From Paratinospora sagittata (Eukaryota > Streptophyta > Magnoliopsida > Ranunculales > Menispermaceae), in assembly GCA_035771175.1 (NCBI GenBank), contig CM069612.1:29274150-29338149 (forward strand): 64,000 nt of DNA, given 5' to 3'. The notes under the pieces are model-generated. The model did not search any database. It was not told the origin of the DNA and saw only the letters and a list, made by a program, of their open reading frames with translations. Positions 46,711 through 58,097 of this stretch are shown here, piece after piece (within the stretch, counting starts at the first letter, position 1; every line of letters begins with the position of its first letter). The position numbers and the translations under genes are program-made.

Positions 46711-48457
46711 TTAACAAGGTTTTCTAGGAATGCAACTCAGAGGACCAGCATCTGAAGTAAGAGCAGGAACCACTGATCCAGAAGCCACACTAAAAACTTG
46801 GGATTTGGAGTAAAGAGGAGCACAGCTTCCATATCCTGACTGAACAAAATAAGCTCCATTCACAAACAGATCCTTTGAAGACCTCCATTTCCAGTTCTTC
46901 CACCCACTTTTAACCTCTCTTTTTGTAACCTGTATAACACACCAAACAGCACCACCATTTCAATTTATATATGGTAGAATATATATATATATATATTTTC
47001 GTTTAAAGGGTATTTGAGTCTCTTAGAACACGTAATTAATTTTTTTTAAAGAGTGGTCTGCTTGGGATAAAATTCGAACCTAGGGCTCTTGTTTTTCCTA
47101 GTCATTACACTTGCTCCAAGTTTGTTTATAGTGTATATTGATTGAGATAGGTGGTTATATATATACCTCTTTCGAGTCAGAGTTCTTGGGAGCGACATAG
47201 TAGTTCCCCTCACTTAAGATTGTCGGATTACCACTTCCACCAATGGCATACATTTCCCACCCATCATATCTATTATTAGCTATGTGGGCATATCCAAGCC
47301 TAACCCTGCAAGACATATATACCATTACATTTTTAGATAATATTGTAAAGTTAGCTACTATAGGTAATATAATTGTAGACCTAGTTCTTGATTAAGCAGA
47401 CTACCAAAGAAAAAAGATTCATGTAGCCAACCCTCATGCGTACTTAGCTGCATCAGGGACCAAATAAAGATGATTCTATACAACACTCAACTGAGTTAAG
47501 ACTGATTTTGAGAGTAAGATTTCCTACTCACCTAGGCATTCTTTGCACTAAACCAGGTCCAAAATGATTGAACACAACCGTGACTTTCATAACCTTATCC
47601 TCAGTGAACTCATCGTCGTGCCCAAACAACATCACCTGCAATTCCAAATGCAACTTCTTTAGATACCTGAATTGAAACAAGCTCATATGACCCTTAATAA
47701 CAAAATGAAACAGTAATAAATATGTACTCACTTTATCATGTTGAGAGAAGTAATTATTTGAGATGGTGATAGCCGTGGAAGCATGAATCACGTCGATAAG
47801 GCCATCACTACTTTTTGAGAAGAAACAATGATCAATCCAAATATGTGAAGACGCAAAAATATCAATAGCATCACCATCAGAGCCACGCCTATGACCAACA
47901 TGCGTCAGGCTACTCCGAACAAGGCCACTCTTACCGGGCTTACAATCATGAATACTGATCCCATGTATTATAATATGGCTCACGCCTTGTATTGTAATGC
48001 ACGGCCCATTAGCTATTTCCACCTTGGCTCCTCGCCCATCAATTGTCTTAAAACTATTCATTATGAGTTCGTTCTTTAGCGTGATCACCATGTCTTTTGC
48101 GAAAACTATCCACAGAGCCTTTGTTTGGATAACACCGTAACGAAGGGTACCAGGCTTTGGATCGATAGGATTATCAGACTGGTCCGTGACTGTATAAATT
48201 GTTCCGAATTTTCCTCCAAACGCTGCCTTACCAAAGCCGATGGCGCAGTCAGCTAAGGCTCGCCGCTTTGAAGCCCAATTCGGGTTTGATCTCCAACAAG
48301 TATCGATTTTGTTCATGAGTTTCTCGCTAGACTTGGGAGTACTAGTTTCATAGTAGCTTAAGAGGGAGCTTGTGCTCTTTGGAGAGTAAGCTTGCAGGGT
48401 TGAGATATAGCATAGTAGCAACAATGAGAACGCAGCGAGAAAGGCTGAGGAGAACAT
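46711..48457 (-). CDS. Pectate lyase, polysaccharide lyase family 1
   Basis: Four exons join in frame: 47732-48457, 47532-47635, 47167-47305 and 46711-46929, giving 395 codons plus stop. The first 23-25 residues ([20 protein letters not shown]) are a signal peptide, so the enzyme is secreted to the wall, where it cleaves de-esterified homogalacturonan by Ca-dependent beta-elimination. Family landmarks include [30 protein letters not shown] then HIWIDHC (Ca-binding acids), [15 protein letters not shown], and [10 protein letters not shown] with the catalytic Arg. [14 protein letters not shown] is the conserved stretch downstream. Length is normal for plant PL1. In several family members HRRGSD reads RHGSD, and FFSKSSDG reads SLSNCADG, so it is a slightly divergent member. 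All splice borders are GT-AG. Confidence 0.95.
47405..47460 (+). mobile_element. Possible RTE-type LINE tail in a pectate lyase intron
   Basis: AAAGATTCATGTAGCCAACCC matches the shared tail, but the rest diverges quickly. Identity is therefore tentative. Confidence 0.4.
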
Positions 48458-48504
48458 GTTAATATGGGCTTTGAATTCTATATTTGTGTGTTATTGAAGG
48501 GAGA

Positions 48505-48530
48505 TTAACATATGTATATATATAGGATTA
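48505..48530 (-). promoter_or_regulatory. Probable TATA region of the pectate lyase gene
   Basis: On the minus strand TATATATATACATATG lies about 60 bp upstream of the ATG. No other good TATA box is closer. Confidence 0.5.
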
Positions 48531-49048
48531 GTGAAGGTGGCTCCCACGACTATAAGCTATTTGACTCTGCTTAAAATTGACTTGAAGAGCTTGAGGCCTT
48601 GCAGAGACGTGGGTGCACCAAGTTAGGATTGGTTGACTTCAGGGCAATGCTTAGTACTCCTGTGATCCATCTGATGAAGATTTCAAGGGCCATCGAAAGG
48701 TTGAGACTTGGGTGATGGTACATTTGATAGAGCATGAACCATAGTATCATTTTACATTGACTTTTGCTAGTTATTCAGTTTTTTAATTCCCCTATTATAT
48801 TGTGCATTTGTGCTACTCTGATATTTCCCTTGTCTCTTTGAGCTTATAAATATGTACTAAGGGGGATGTAAGCCTCATATAGCAATGTCATTAGTTAGTT
48901 TTAGATACCCTTTATATTAAATTTTAAAACTCTAAAGTAGTTTATAATCCTCCAAAACTTATCCTAATTTTACCCCTCTTTTGAATTCTTGACTCTATAA
49001 AACTCATATTGTATTGTGTTTTAGAGTCCATCTATTAATTTCATACCA
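48531..49048. other. Intergenic DNA upstream of the pectate lyase gene
   Basis: No gene or bounded repeat is seen. The region should include pectate lyase control sequence and ends at the target site of the copia element. Confidence 0.5.
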
Positions 49049-49053
49049 ACATT

Positions 49054-49425
49054 TGTTATTTTTAGCGTGGCCCGACTCATTATGTGTACTAGTGATATTT
49101 TTATTATGATATGTTTCTATTTATTAGTCTCCTTGACTATATTAATTTTCTGGAGTGAGTAGAAAACTTTACTTGTCCAAGTTGGAAATTAAGTTTAAAG
49201 CTCTTTTTATATACTTAGTATTGGAGATTGAGAGATAAAGGGTGAAAAAAGAGAAACATTGTAAGTATTGTATTAGATTCTTCTAGATTAGTAAAATATT
49301 TATCTCCCGTGAACGTAGGTGGATCTTTACCGAATCATGTAAATTTGTGTGCATTTTTCTTGTTGCTTTGATTTGGATCTGTGTGTGCGTGTTTGTATGT
49401 TTGTTCTACTGTGTGAATCTCAACA
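49054..49425 (+). repeat. 5' LTR of the copia element (372 bp)
   Basis: It aligns along its length with 55214-55570, with a 17-bp extra stretch near 49095 and many substitutions, mostly of the C-to-T or G-to-A type seen in methylated repeats. Confidence 0.92.
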
Positions 49426-49426
49426 A

Positions 49427-49440
49427 ATTGATATTAGGGC
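49427..49440 (+). promoter_or_regulatory. Degenerate primer binding site
   Basis: TTGATATTAGGGC, right after the LTR, aligns with the TGGTATCAGAGC type with several transitions. It is likely a decayed initiator tRNA-Met site. Confidence 0.5.
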
Positions 49441-49945
49441 GAGGTTTCCGAAAAAATACAAACACGTGTTCAAATTGCGTGGGTGTTGCGGTTGATCGGC
49501 GGTGGTGTTGCGACAAGCTGCTGGTGATTACGGCGTATTCGATTTGAAGAACGGTGTTTATTTTTTCATCCTGAATTGCAGCGATAAGAAGACCGAAGAA
49601 ATTCGAGTAACGGTACCGTGCGTTATTAAAAAATAAAAAAATAAATTGTGCGACTCTACAAATCTACTTGGTAAAAGACTGTCTTTTATGGTTTGTTGTT
49701 TAAAAAGTCAAAATAAATTACTAGGTAGGTCCTATACTTTCTTTTGTTATCTGTTGCCGCAAAAACAAAATAGAAAGAGAGTCCATTTTTTTTTAGGTTA
49801 CCGCACCACAATACACACGGTGAAGTAAATAACGACATAAGTTCTTTTTTGATATTGAAGTCGTTCTGAGTCAGATTTCAGTTTCATTTTTTGCGGTGCG
49901 TTTGTGCTGACGAGATCTACATAGTGACTGGAGTTAATTATCGAT

Positions 49946-52900
49946 ATGGATACAAAATATAAGGTTAAAAAGTTCAACGAAAATAATAACTTTAATATTT
50001 GATAGATGAAGATGCGAGTTCTGTTGATACAAGATGGGCTGCAAAAGGCGTTGAAGGGAAGAAATGCATTGCCTGTAAGATTATCAAAAGAAGAAAAAGA
50101 CGAAATCATGAAAAAAAAAAACGTTTACTGCTATTCTCTTATGCTTGAGTGATGAAGTCATAAAAGAAATTGAAGAGAAGACTACAGCTACAGGTTTGTG
50201 GTTGAAACTGGAGAGTTTGTATATGACAAAATCTCTAACAAATTGACTGTATTTGAAGAAGCAATTGCACATGTTGAAGATGAAGGAAAGTGCATCCATG
50301 AGAGAACATCATGATGAGTTTAACAAGATTCTTATGGCTTTGAAGAATGTTGGGTACAAACTTAGTGATGAGGACCAAGTAATATATTTGCTATGTTCAC
50401 TACCGGATTCCTATGAGCACTTTGTGGATACTTTGATCTACTGTAAAGACACCCTAGCTCTAGAGAATGTCAAAGCAGCTTTGACCTCGAAAGAGTTGAA
50501 AAAGATGGTTACTGGAGAAAAAGTAGAAAGCTCAGGTGAAGACTTGCTGGCTAGAGGTAGATCTGAACATAGAGGGTCCAAAGGTCATGGAGGTAGATCC
50601 AGATCAAAATCAAAGGGGAAAAAATTAAAGTGCTTTGAATGTCACAAAGAAGAGCACTTTAGGAAAGATTGTCCAAAGCACAAGGGAAAAGGAAAACAAA
50701 AATCAGAAGATTTTAGTAATGCAACAATTGCAGAGGAAGAGTTTGATAGTGCTAATGTTCTTTCAGCCACTGTAGGATGCTCAGGTGACGAGTGGATTAT
50801 TGATTCAGGTTGTTCTTATCATATGTGTCCAAATAGGGACTAGTTTGCTTCTTATGAGAGTGTGAACAATGATACTGTACTTATGGGGAATGATATGGCC
50901 TATAAGACAGTAGGGATACGAACAGTGAAGATCAAGATGCATGATGGTGTTGTGAGGACTTTGATAGAGGTCAGACATGTTCCAAAGCTGCGCAAAAAAT
51001 TTATTTATGTGGGTACCTTAGATTCACAGGGCTGTAGGATTGTAGCTAAAGGTGGAGTTCTAAAGGTAGTTCAAGGTGCACTGATGGTTATGAAAAACAA
51101 AAAACTTGGTAACTTGTATGTGTTATCAGGGCATACAATTACAGGTAGTACAACGATGTCTACATCTTCAGATAGTAGCTCAACAGATACTCAGTTGTGG
51201 CATATGCGATTAGGGTAAATGAGTCAGAGGGGACTTGAGATGTTGAGTCAGAAAGGCTTACTTGGGAAGAGTAAGGTTAAGAAGTTGGACTTCTGTGAGC
51301 ATTGTGTGTTTAAAAAACAATGCAGAGTTAAGTTCAACAAGGCAGTTCACCGCACCAGAGGTCCATCCATTCAGATGTGTGGGGTCCTTTCATAGTTCCC
51401 TCACTTGGTGGAACGAGGTATTTTGTTTCCTTTATTGATGATTTTTCACGTATGGTCTGGGTGAAAATACTGAAAAATAAGGATGAAGTGTTTGAGATCT
51501 TTAAGAAATGGAAGACAAAGGTTGAGAAGCAAACTGGAAGAAGCATCAAAAGGTTGAGAACCAATAATGGTGGTGAGTATACCAGTAAAACATTCTCAGA
51601 GTATTGTGAACATGAAGGCATTGAGAGACACTTCACTATCAAGGGAACACCACAACAAAATGAACTTGCAAAGAGGATGAATCACATTTTACTGGAGAGG
51701 GCGCGGTATATGTTATCCAATGCTGGTTTGGATAAAGAATTCTAGGCAGAGGCGGTGAATACAACTTGTTTCCTCATTAACAGATCACCATCTACAACTA
51801 TTGATTGTCAGACTCGACTTAAGGTATGGTCTGGTAATGTTGTTGATTACAGTTCTTTGAGAGTGTTTGGATATCCATCTTACTATCATGTCAAGGAAAG
51901 TATGATTGATCCCAGAGTTAAGAAAGCCATATTTTTGGGTTATGCAGATGGAGTGAAGGATACAGGTTATGGTGTCCTGATTTGCATAAGATTGTGATTG
52001 GCAGGGATGTGACATTCGATGAGTCTGCTTTGATGTCTGGTAAGCAGGTGGATTCTCAAGAAGAGGATAAAAGTGATTCTGTGCAGGTGGAGTTCAGTAC
52101 TCCAAGTGCACAATCAAAGAGTAATGTGGAGGAGACAACAGTTAGAGCCAGTGAGCACCAACAATAGTTCCTTAGCTAGCGGCAGAGCTAAGAAGACAAT
52201 TAAAGCACCAACTCGCTATGGGTTCGAATACATGGTGGCATATACATTGACAGTGTATGGAGATGATCCTTCCACTTTCAGGGAGACAATGAGTGATAGT
52301 TGTTCTGAAAAATGAAAAAAAGCCATGGAGGATGAGATAGACTCATTGATAAAGAACCAAACTTGGGAACCTGTAGAGTTACCTAAGGGTCAGTGGGCTA
52401 TTGGGTGCAAATGAGTGTATTTCAGGAAAGATGGTCATCCAAGATCAGATAGTGTGAGATATAAGGCAAAATTGGTTACCAAAGGGTATGCTTAGAGAGA
52501 AGTCATGGACTACAATGAGGTGTTTTCTCTTGTCGTGAAGCACGCTTCTATCAGAGTATTATTGGCATTAGTTGCATTATTTGACTTGGAGTTGGAACAA
52601 CTAGATGTCAAGACAACTTTCTTACATAGGGACTTGGATGAGACAATTTATATGAAACAACTTGAAAGTTTTGAGGTTGCTGGTAAGAATGATCATGTGT
52701 GCAAACTGAAAAAGTCCTTATATGGGCTTAAGCAGTCATCCAGATAGTGGTATAAGAAGTTGGCGCCTTCATGATCAGACAGGGATACATGAGAAGCAAG
52801 TATGACAATTGTGTCTACTTTCTGAAGCTCCCAGATGACTCTTATGTTTATTTACTCCTGTATGTTGATGACATGCTAATTGCTGCTAAGAGCATGGATA

Positions 52901-53835
52901 AGATCAACAGGTTAAAATCTCAATTGAGTCAGGAGTTTGAGATGAAGGATTTGGGTGTAGCTAAGAAGATTCTTGGTATGGAGATACATAGAGAAAGGAA
53001 AAAGGGGAAGTTATGTCCATCACAGAGGAAGTACTTGGAGAAAGTTCTTCCATGGTTTGAAATGGAGAACTCTAAGCCAATGAGTACTCCATTGGCAGCT
53101 CATTTTTGACTTTCAGCAGATATATCTCCGAGCACCAATGAGGAGCATGAGTACATGAGTCATGCTCTATATGCTAGTGCGGTGGGTAGCTTGATGTATG
53201 TTACGGTGTGCACTAGGCCAAACGTTTCACATGCAGTGAGTGTTGTCAGTAGATATATGACAAATCTTGGAAAACAACATTGGCAAGCAGTGAAATGGTT
53301 GTTGTGGTATCTTCGAGGTAATTGAATGTAGGATTGGTTTTCTAGTGGGACAATGGTACAGGTTCACTTATCAGTGGATGTGTGAATTATGATTATGCTG
53401 GTGATTTAAACAAGTGGCGTTCCACTACAGGGTACGTGTTCACTTTGGCACGTGGTCCTATCAGTTGGAGGCGTATGTTGCAGACTACAATTTCGTTGCC
53501 TACTATTGAGGCAGAGTATATGGCAGTGACAGAGGCTGTGAAGGAAGCTTTGTGGTTCCAAGGTTTGATTGGTGACTTGGGGATTACTTTGGAGAGTGTA
53601 CCAGTTCATTGCGACAGTTAGTGTGCCATTCACTTGGCTAAGAACCAAGTGCATCATGTCAGAACTAAGCATATTAATGTTCGTTTTTATTTTTTTCGCG
53701 AGATTATCGAGGATGGTGAGATTTCTTTATAGAAGATCAGTACCAATGATAATCCTGCAGATATGCTGACAAAGACAGTCCCAACGGTCAAGTTTGAGCA
53801 TTGCTTGAACTTGATCAATGAGCAAAGTGCGCCCG
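49946..53835 (+). pseudogene. gag-pol: Copia gag-pol remnant
   Basis: Gag starts at 49946 (MDTKYKVKKFNENNNF) and is soon broken by TGA. The CCHC knuckle CFECHKEEHFRKDC lies near 50630-50675. Protease keeps DSG at WIIDSGC (near 50800) but stops shortly after, at a TAG where Trp is usual. Integrase has FIDDFSR, but its second acidic residue is Asn (RTNNGGEY, codon 51563-51565). RT retains YVDD at 52861-52872. RNase H keeps TIEAEYMA, and [10 protein letters not shown] ends the polyprotein near 53830. At least seven in-frame stops or frameshifts interrupt it. Confidence 0.9.
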
Positions 53836-53839
53836 ATGA

Positions 53840-55190
53840 GGAGGATGATAATATTATGCCATCAAATGATCCATCAAACTTTTCAACTTCAACAAAGTAT
53901 AGAAAAGGTAGTAGACCGGCCTCTTTTGTTTGGGATCACTTTGCTAGGTCAAGTACGGTGAAAGGAATGCCAGATAAGGCAACTTGTAATTATTGTGGTA
54001 GAGAATATAATTATACGAGTAGAAGTAGTACTAGCACACTAGCTACTCATTTGTCCAAGTGTACTAAGTATCCATACAATAGCAAAAAGCAAAGGGTCTT
54101 ATCTTTTGAACAAAAAGAGCAAGAAGGTGAGAGTCAATTGGTGGCTTGGAAATTTGATCAGGAATTAAGCCGAAAAGTTCTTGCTGAAATGATTATTGTT
54201 GATGAACAACCTTTTATGTTTGTAGAACGTGAAGGGTTTAGGAAATTTGTTCGTACTATATGTCCCAGGTTTGATATGGTGTCACGAAATACTGTAGCAC
54301 GGATTGTTGGGACATTTACTCAAGTGAGAAGTTGAAGTTGAAAAATCTTTTTGAAGAAAACATGTCAAACGGTGTGCCTTACTACAAATACTTGAACCTC
54401 TTTACAAAACATTAATTACATGTGTCTCACTGCCCATTACATTAATAAGGATTGGAGATTGCATAAAAAAGTACTCAATTTTTGTGTGATTTCTAGTCAT
54501 AAAGGTGAGGAGATTAGTAAGGCAATTGAGATGTGTTTACTTCAGTGGGGTATTGAGAAAGTGTTTACAATCACAGTTGATAATGCAAGTTCAAATGATC
54601 TTGCCATTGCATACATCAGGAAAAGGATAATTAATTGGGGAGGGTGTGTTTTGAATGGAGAGTTCATGCACATGTGATGTTGTGGACGCATACTCAATTT
54701 GATTGTTAAAGATGGTTTGTCAGAAAAGGATGAATCAATTGCCAAAATTGAAAAATAATTCGATATGTAAGAAGTTCTCTATCTAGATTGCAAAAGTTTA
54801 AGGCATGCATTGAACTTGAGAAGATAGGAAGTAAGACTGTGGTGTGTTTAGATGTGCCAACAAGGTAGAACTCAACATACTTGATGTTAGAAGCGACTCT
54901 CAAATATCAAAAGGCATTTGAAAGATTAGAAGATCATGATCCACAATATTGGCTTGAGATTAATAGGGAAGCTCTTACAGAAGTTGATTGGGATAGTGCT
55001 CGTGTCTTGACAAGTTTTTTGAAACATTTTTATGGAGCTACAAAGCGCCTTTCAGGGACACTGTATGTCACATCTAATGCATATTTGCATGAGGTGTGTG
55101 CAATTGAGACACTTATACAAGATTTTCAAGATAGTGGGGATGTTTTTTTAGGTGCAATGGCAACAAAGATGAATTGGCTAGTGACTTGTG
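53840..55190 (+). pseudogene. hAT transposase fragment captured inside the copia element
   Basis: The open frame 53763-54335 starts as copia RNase H end ([19 protein letters not shown]) and passes without a stop into a hAT N-terminus (near [11 protein letters not shown] at 53857). A BED zinc finger follows, SFVWDHF ... CNYCGREY ... THLSKC. Further parts in shifted frames are TVDNASSND, WNSTYLMLEATLKYQKAFE, and a DUF4413-like FLKHFYGATKRLSGTLYVTS. The C-terminal dimerisation domain is absent. The sequence ends just before the 3' LTR at CCAAGGTGGAAATTG, which looks like the native copia purine tract. No introns are seen. The fragment is in the same sense as the element and is broken by stops and frameshifts. 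Confidence 0.85.
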
Positions 55191-55197
55191 GTGGTTC

Positions 55198-55213
55198 TCA
55201 CCAAGGTGGAAAT
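55198..55213 (+). promoter_or_regulatory. Probable purine tract of the copia element
   Basis: TCACCAAGGTGGAAAT lies directly before the 3' LTR; AAGGTGGA-type tracts at this place are usual in plant copia elements. Confidence 0.6.
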
Positions 55214-55570
55214 TGTTATTTATAGTGTGGCTCGGCCCATTATGTGTACTAGTGATATTTCTATTTATTAGTCTCCTTGACTGTATCAGTTTCCTGAACT
55301 CAGTAGGAAACTTTACTTGTCTAAGTTGGAAACTAAGTTTAAAGCTCTCTATATATACCTCGTATTGAAGATTAAGAGGTAAGAATGAAAATAAAAAGAC
55401 ATTGTAAGTATTATACTGGATTTTCCCAAATTAGTAAAATCTTCATCTCTCGTGGACGGAGGCGGATCTTCGCCGAACCACGTAAATCTGTGTGCATTTT
55501 TCTTGTTACTTTGATTTGCATATGTGCGTGTGCGTGTTTGTATGTTTGTTCCACTGTGTGAATCTCAACA
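55214..55570 (+). repeat. 3' LTR of the copia element (357 bp)
   Basis: It starts TGTTATTTATAGTGTGGCTC and ends CTCAACA, then the ACATT target copy. A TATA-like TATATATACC lies near its middle. Confidence 0.92.
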
Positions 55571-55575
55571 ACATT

Positions 55576-56805
55576 TTCATCCCTTTTTATTTCACCTCCT
55601 ACAGAAAAAAAAAGTATTCAGAAAACTAATTCTTACAAAACAATATTAACAAATCATTTGAAGTTATCATAGTACATATTTGTTAATGCAATGTGCTGTA
55701 TTATGTTAATGTTCCTAAAACAGCATATTACATTAACAAATACATACATTTTCTTCATTAGTTTAAATAATTAAGAGTACAATAAACCTTAATTCACAGT
55801 TTTTATAAATTGACTACAAGAACAACATAGAAATTTCTCTCGTAGATCCATCAAGCCCCTTTTAGAGCCCAAATTCAAGGGCCCAATTCATCCTAACAGG
55901 GCAACTCCAAGATTAAACTTGGCTGCGATCAATCTAAAACTAGCTCCATGGAATTTGATTGTTTTTGTTAATCCTTCTCACACTTTGTAATTACTTGGTC
56001 GTTCCTACCTTCTAGTCACTGTTTCTGATTGGTAAAATTTCCCAGATTGGAGCTTTTATATAAATTAATGGCACAGCAACAATGCCCCCCTTGCTGCTTG
56101 CAAACCAAACATGATCTTATACTCAGCTCCCAATATCATCATTTGCAAAACAAAATGCCCATGTTTGATTCACATACAGATCAAACAAGCTGGTAGAAGG
56201 AGAACAAAAGAAAGAATGAAGAAGAAGAAGACATAAATGAGAAGAAGAGTAGAGAAAAAAAAAAAAAACTGATTCCTCAAGAGTTGCAGTGGAAACTCAG
56301 CCATTTTTTTCTTCCTTTTCTTTCAACTGTTTCTCCTTTAAGTACTGCCTTCAATTCAAAACTTCCTTAAACCAACTTCTTGATGACAATGGAAGCAAAA
56401 TTGGCTCAAAACTGTGTACCAAAAAGTCAATCATAAAACCAGGCCTGAACCCAATAGCTTTAACTAAGCAAGTTCAGGCAATGAAATTCAGGGTATTGAG
56501 CTAAAGTAAAGGAGATCTAACCATAAGTCACTTAGTTAAGAAGCTAACACCATTTCTTAAAAATGCCCATTAACTTGTAGCATTACTTAATTACTCTTCC
56601 AAGGGCAGTTTCCATGCACTATGTACTGTTTTTGGTTTCCTCAAATTAAGAAGCACGCTATCTTAAGCAAAATTAATTGCTTGTACCTTATTTTTATTTT
56701 CGAAGTGCCCACCTCCACCTTTACTTGAATCTTCAGAAATTGCAAGAAAAAAAAAAAGCCATTTTCACCACATATTCCCAAGTCAACTTCCCCTACTTTT
56801 CTCGG
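55576..56805. other. Intergenic region upstream of the STIG1-like gene
   Basis: No gene or bounded repeat is recognised. Short frames here, such as 56289-56504, do not resemble known proteins. The stretch nearest 56806 should hold STIG1-like promoter elements. Confidence 0.5.
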
Positions 56806-56813
56806 TATAAAAA
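56806..56813 (+). promoter_or_regulatory. TATA box of the STIG1-like gene
   Basis: TATAAAAA occurs in CTCGGTATAAAAACAATC, about 128 bp upstream of the ATG at 56934, a normal plant distance once a short leader is allowed. Confidence 0.75.
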
Positions 56814-56933
56814 CAATCTAAGCCCTCAAAGATCACATCACTTGAATCCCATACAATAACTAATCACATTTACACCTTCTAATCCTTCTTCTCCAATATA
56901 TTCTGATTTTTGTCTCTAAATCCATTGAAGCCC

Positions 56934-57392
56934 ATGAACCTAAAGAAGCTAATTTTCACAATTTCAGTGGCCATGGCCATAGCCATTCTAGCTCTCACTA
57001 CATTTGATTCTACAAGGAAAGAAGTACTAATTACCCGTCCCGATGAATCAAAAACTTTCGATAAAATGAAAAAAGAACAAGCTCTGTCAGTGAAGCGGGT
57101 AAGTAGATTTCTTGTACAAGACAACCCAAGAGCAGAATTCCATTGTAACAAGGATAATAGAGTGTGTTACGCCGAGGGAAGCGCTGGATCGACTTGCTGT
57201 AATAACAAATGCGTCGATTTGGAAACGGATAGCAATAACTGTGGAGCTTGCAAGAACATGTGCAAATTCACAGAGTCTTGCTGCAATGGTGATTGTGTTA
57301 ATCTGTATTATGACAAGAGGAATTGTGGAAGATGCAATGACAAGTGCATGCCTGGTGGTTACTGTATATATGGGATGTGTGATTATGCTTAG
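56934..57392 (+). CDS. STIG1-like secreted cysteine-rich protein
   Basis: A single exon encodes 152 residues. The first 26 or so ([20 protein letters not shown]) are a signal peptide. After a charged linker, the C-terminal 80 residues carry 16 cysteines in the Stig1 pattern: HC, VC, TCC, KC, NNCGAC, MC, SCC, DC, NCGRC, KC, YC, MC. Stig1 family members are secreted peptides of stigma exudate and other tissues; tomato STIG1 promotes pollen-tube growth through a receptor kinase, and Arabidopsis GRI acts in cell-death signalling. Those roles are family knowledge, not shown here. The ATG at 56934 is the first in frame. An AATAAA lies at 57445-57450. The gene looks intact and intron-free, as usual for the family. 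Confidence 0.94.
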   Translation: MNLKKLIFTISVAMAIAILALTTFDSTRKEVLITRPDESKTFDKMKKEQALSVKRVSRFLVQDNPRAEFHCNKDNRVCYAEGSAGSTCCNNKCVDLETDSNNCGACKNMCKFTESCCNGDCVNLYYDKRNCGRCNDKCMPGGYCIYGMCDYA

Positions 57393-57444
57393 AACTACAG
57401 AGCTAAATGATTTGGATTCATATAAAGTTCATCCTCCTATGAAC

Positions 57445-57450
57445 AATAAA
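57445..57450 (+). promoter_or_regulatory. Polyadenylation signal of the STIG1-like gene
   Basis: AATAAA lies about 53 bp after the stop codon. Confidence 0.6.
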
Positions 57451-57822
57451 AAAGCCAGCTTTGGTGCTTTGGTGAATTAGATACAGTTGTTCCATTTTTG
57501 CAGTAGTCATTGTTGAAATAGGATTCAAGGAGATTTGATTAATACAAGAAATGAAGAATAGGAAATATTCTGATTTGAATTTAATCTATGGTTATGTTAT
57601 CTTTCAAATGGGAAATTATTGCACTTAATTTAATTCAAGTACTGCACTTAAAAACCATGTTCAGTTTCTGATATTGTAAATATCAATCAGTCTTTCTCTA
57701 ACTGTTATTTCAGAAAAATATAAAACATTTAAAGATGTCTAGCTCTTTAAAATGTAATATTGGTTTGTGGAACCATTAGATAACAAATGATCCTGCAATT
57801 TATGTGGCTCAGATTCCAAGCG

Positions 57823-58097
57823 TGTTAATATCTATCTATCTTTGGTTGATATACATAATTGGTTGGGCCATTATCTAACAGCTATAGCTTTTAGGTCAAG
57901 TGATTTTTAACATGGTATCAGAATAATTTTATTCTAGTAGGTTTCATATTCAAACCTCATTGTAAATATACTTTTTCATTTATATCATTTATTAATCATA
58001 TAATTCCTCTTCATTATAAATCAAGTCTACATGTCATCATGCACGTGAGGGAGAGTGTTAATATCTATCTATCTTTTAGGTCAAGTGGTTTCTAACA
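57823..58097 (+). mobile_element. TRIM/SMART-sized LTR element, 275 bp
   Basis: A 90-bp left LTR (57823-57912) starts TGTTAATATCTATCTATC and ends AGTGATTTTTAACA. TGGTATCAGAATAATT, a tRNA-Met type PBS, follows at once (57913). A purine tract ACGTGAGGGAGAG (58043-58055) precedes a second copy that starts TGTTAATATCTATCTATC and ends AGTGGTTTCTAACA (58056-58097). The second copy is only 42 bp because its middle is deleted. Flanks are AAGCG and AAGCC, a target duplication with one mismatch. There is no coding capacity. Confidence 0.75.

Larger units (their letters stand above)
49049..55575 (+). mobile_element. Decayed Ty1/copia element carrying a hAT transposase
   Basis: LTRs at 49054-49425 and 55214-55570 start TGTTATTT and end CTCAACA, with a perfect 5-bp target duplication ACATT (49049-49053 and 55571-55575). 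The internal order gag, protease, integrase, RT, RNase H is that of Ty1/copia. The LTRs differ at many sites and in length (372 against 357 bp), so the insertion is much older than the chromovirus at 149-10386. Between RNase H and the 3' LTR about 1.3 kb of hAT transposase sequence has been taken in. Many stops and frame breaks make it defective. Confidence 0.92.

Noticed and set aside
47891..48079. Plus-strand frame across pectate lyase exon 1
   Set aside because: Shadow of the minus-strand enzyme gene.
56910..56933. Upstream extension of the STIG1-like frame
   Set aside because: It uses a TTG start; the first ATG at 56934 gives a normal signal peptide.
57112..57480. 122-codon plus-strand frame overlapping the STIG1-like gene
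   Set aside because: It is a frame-shifted shadow of the cysteine-rich coding sequence.
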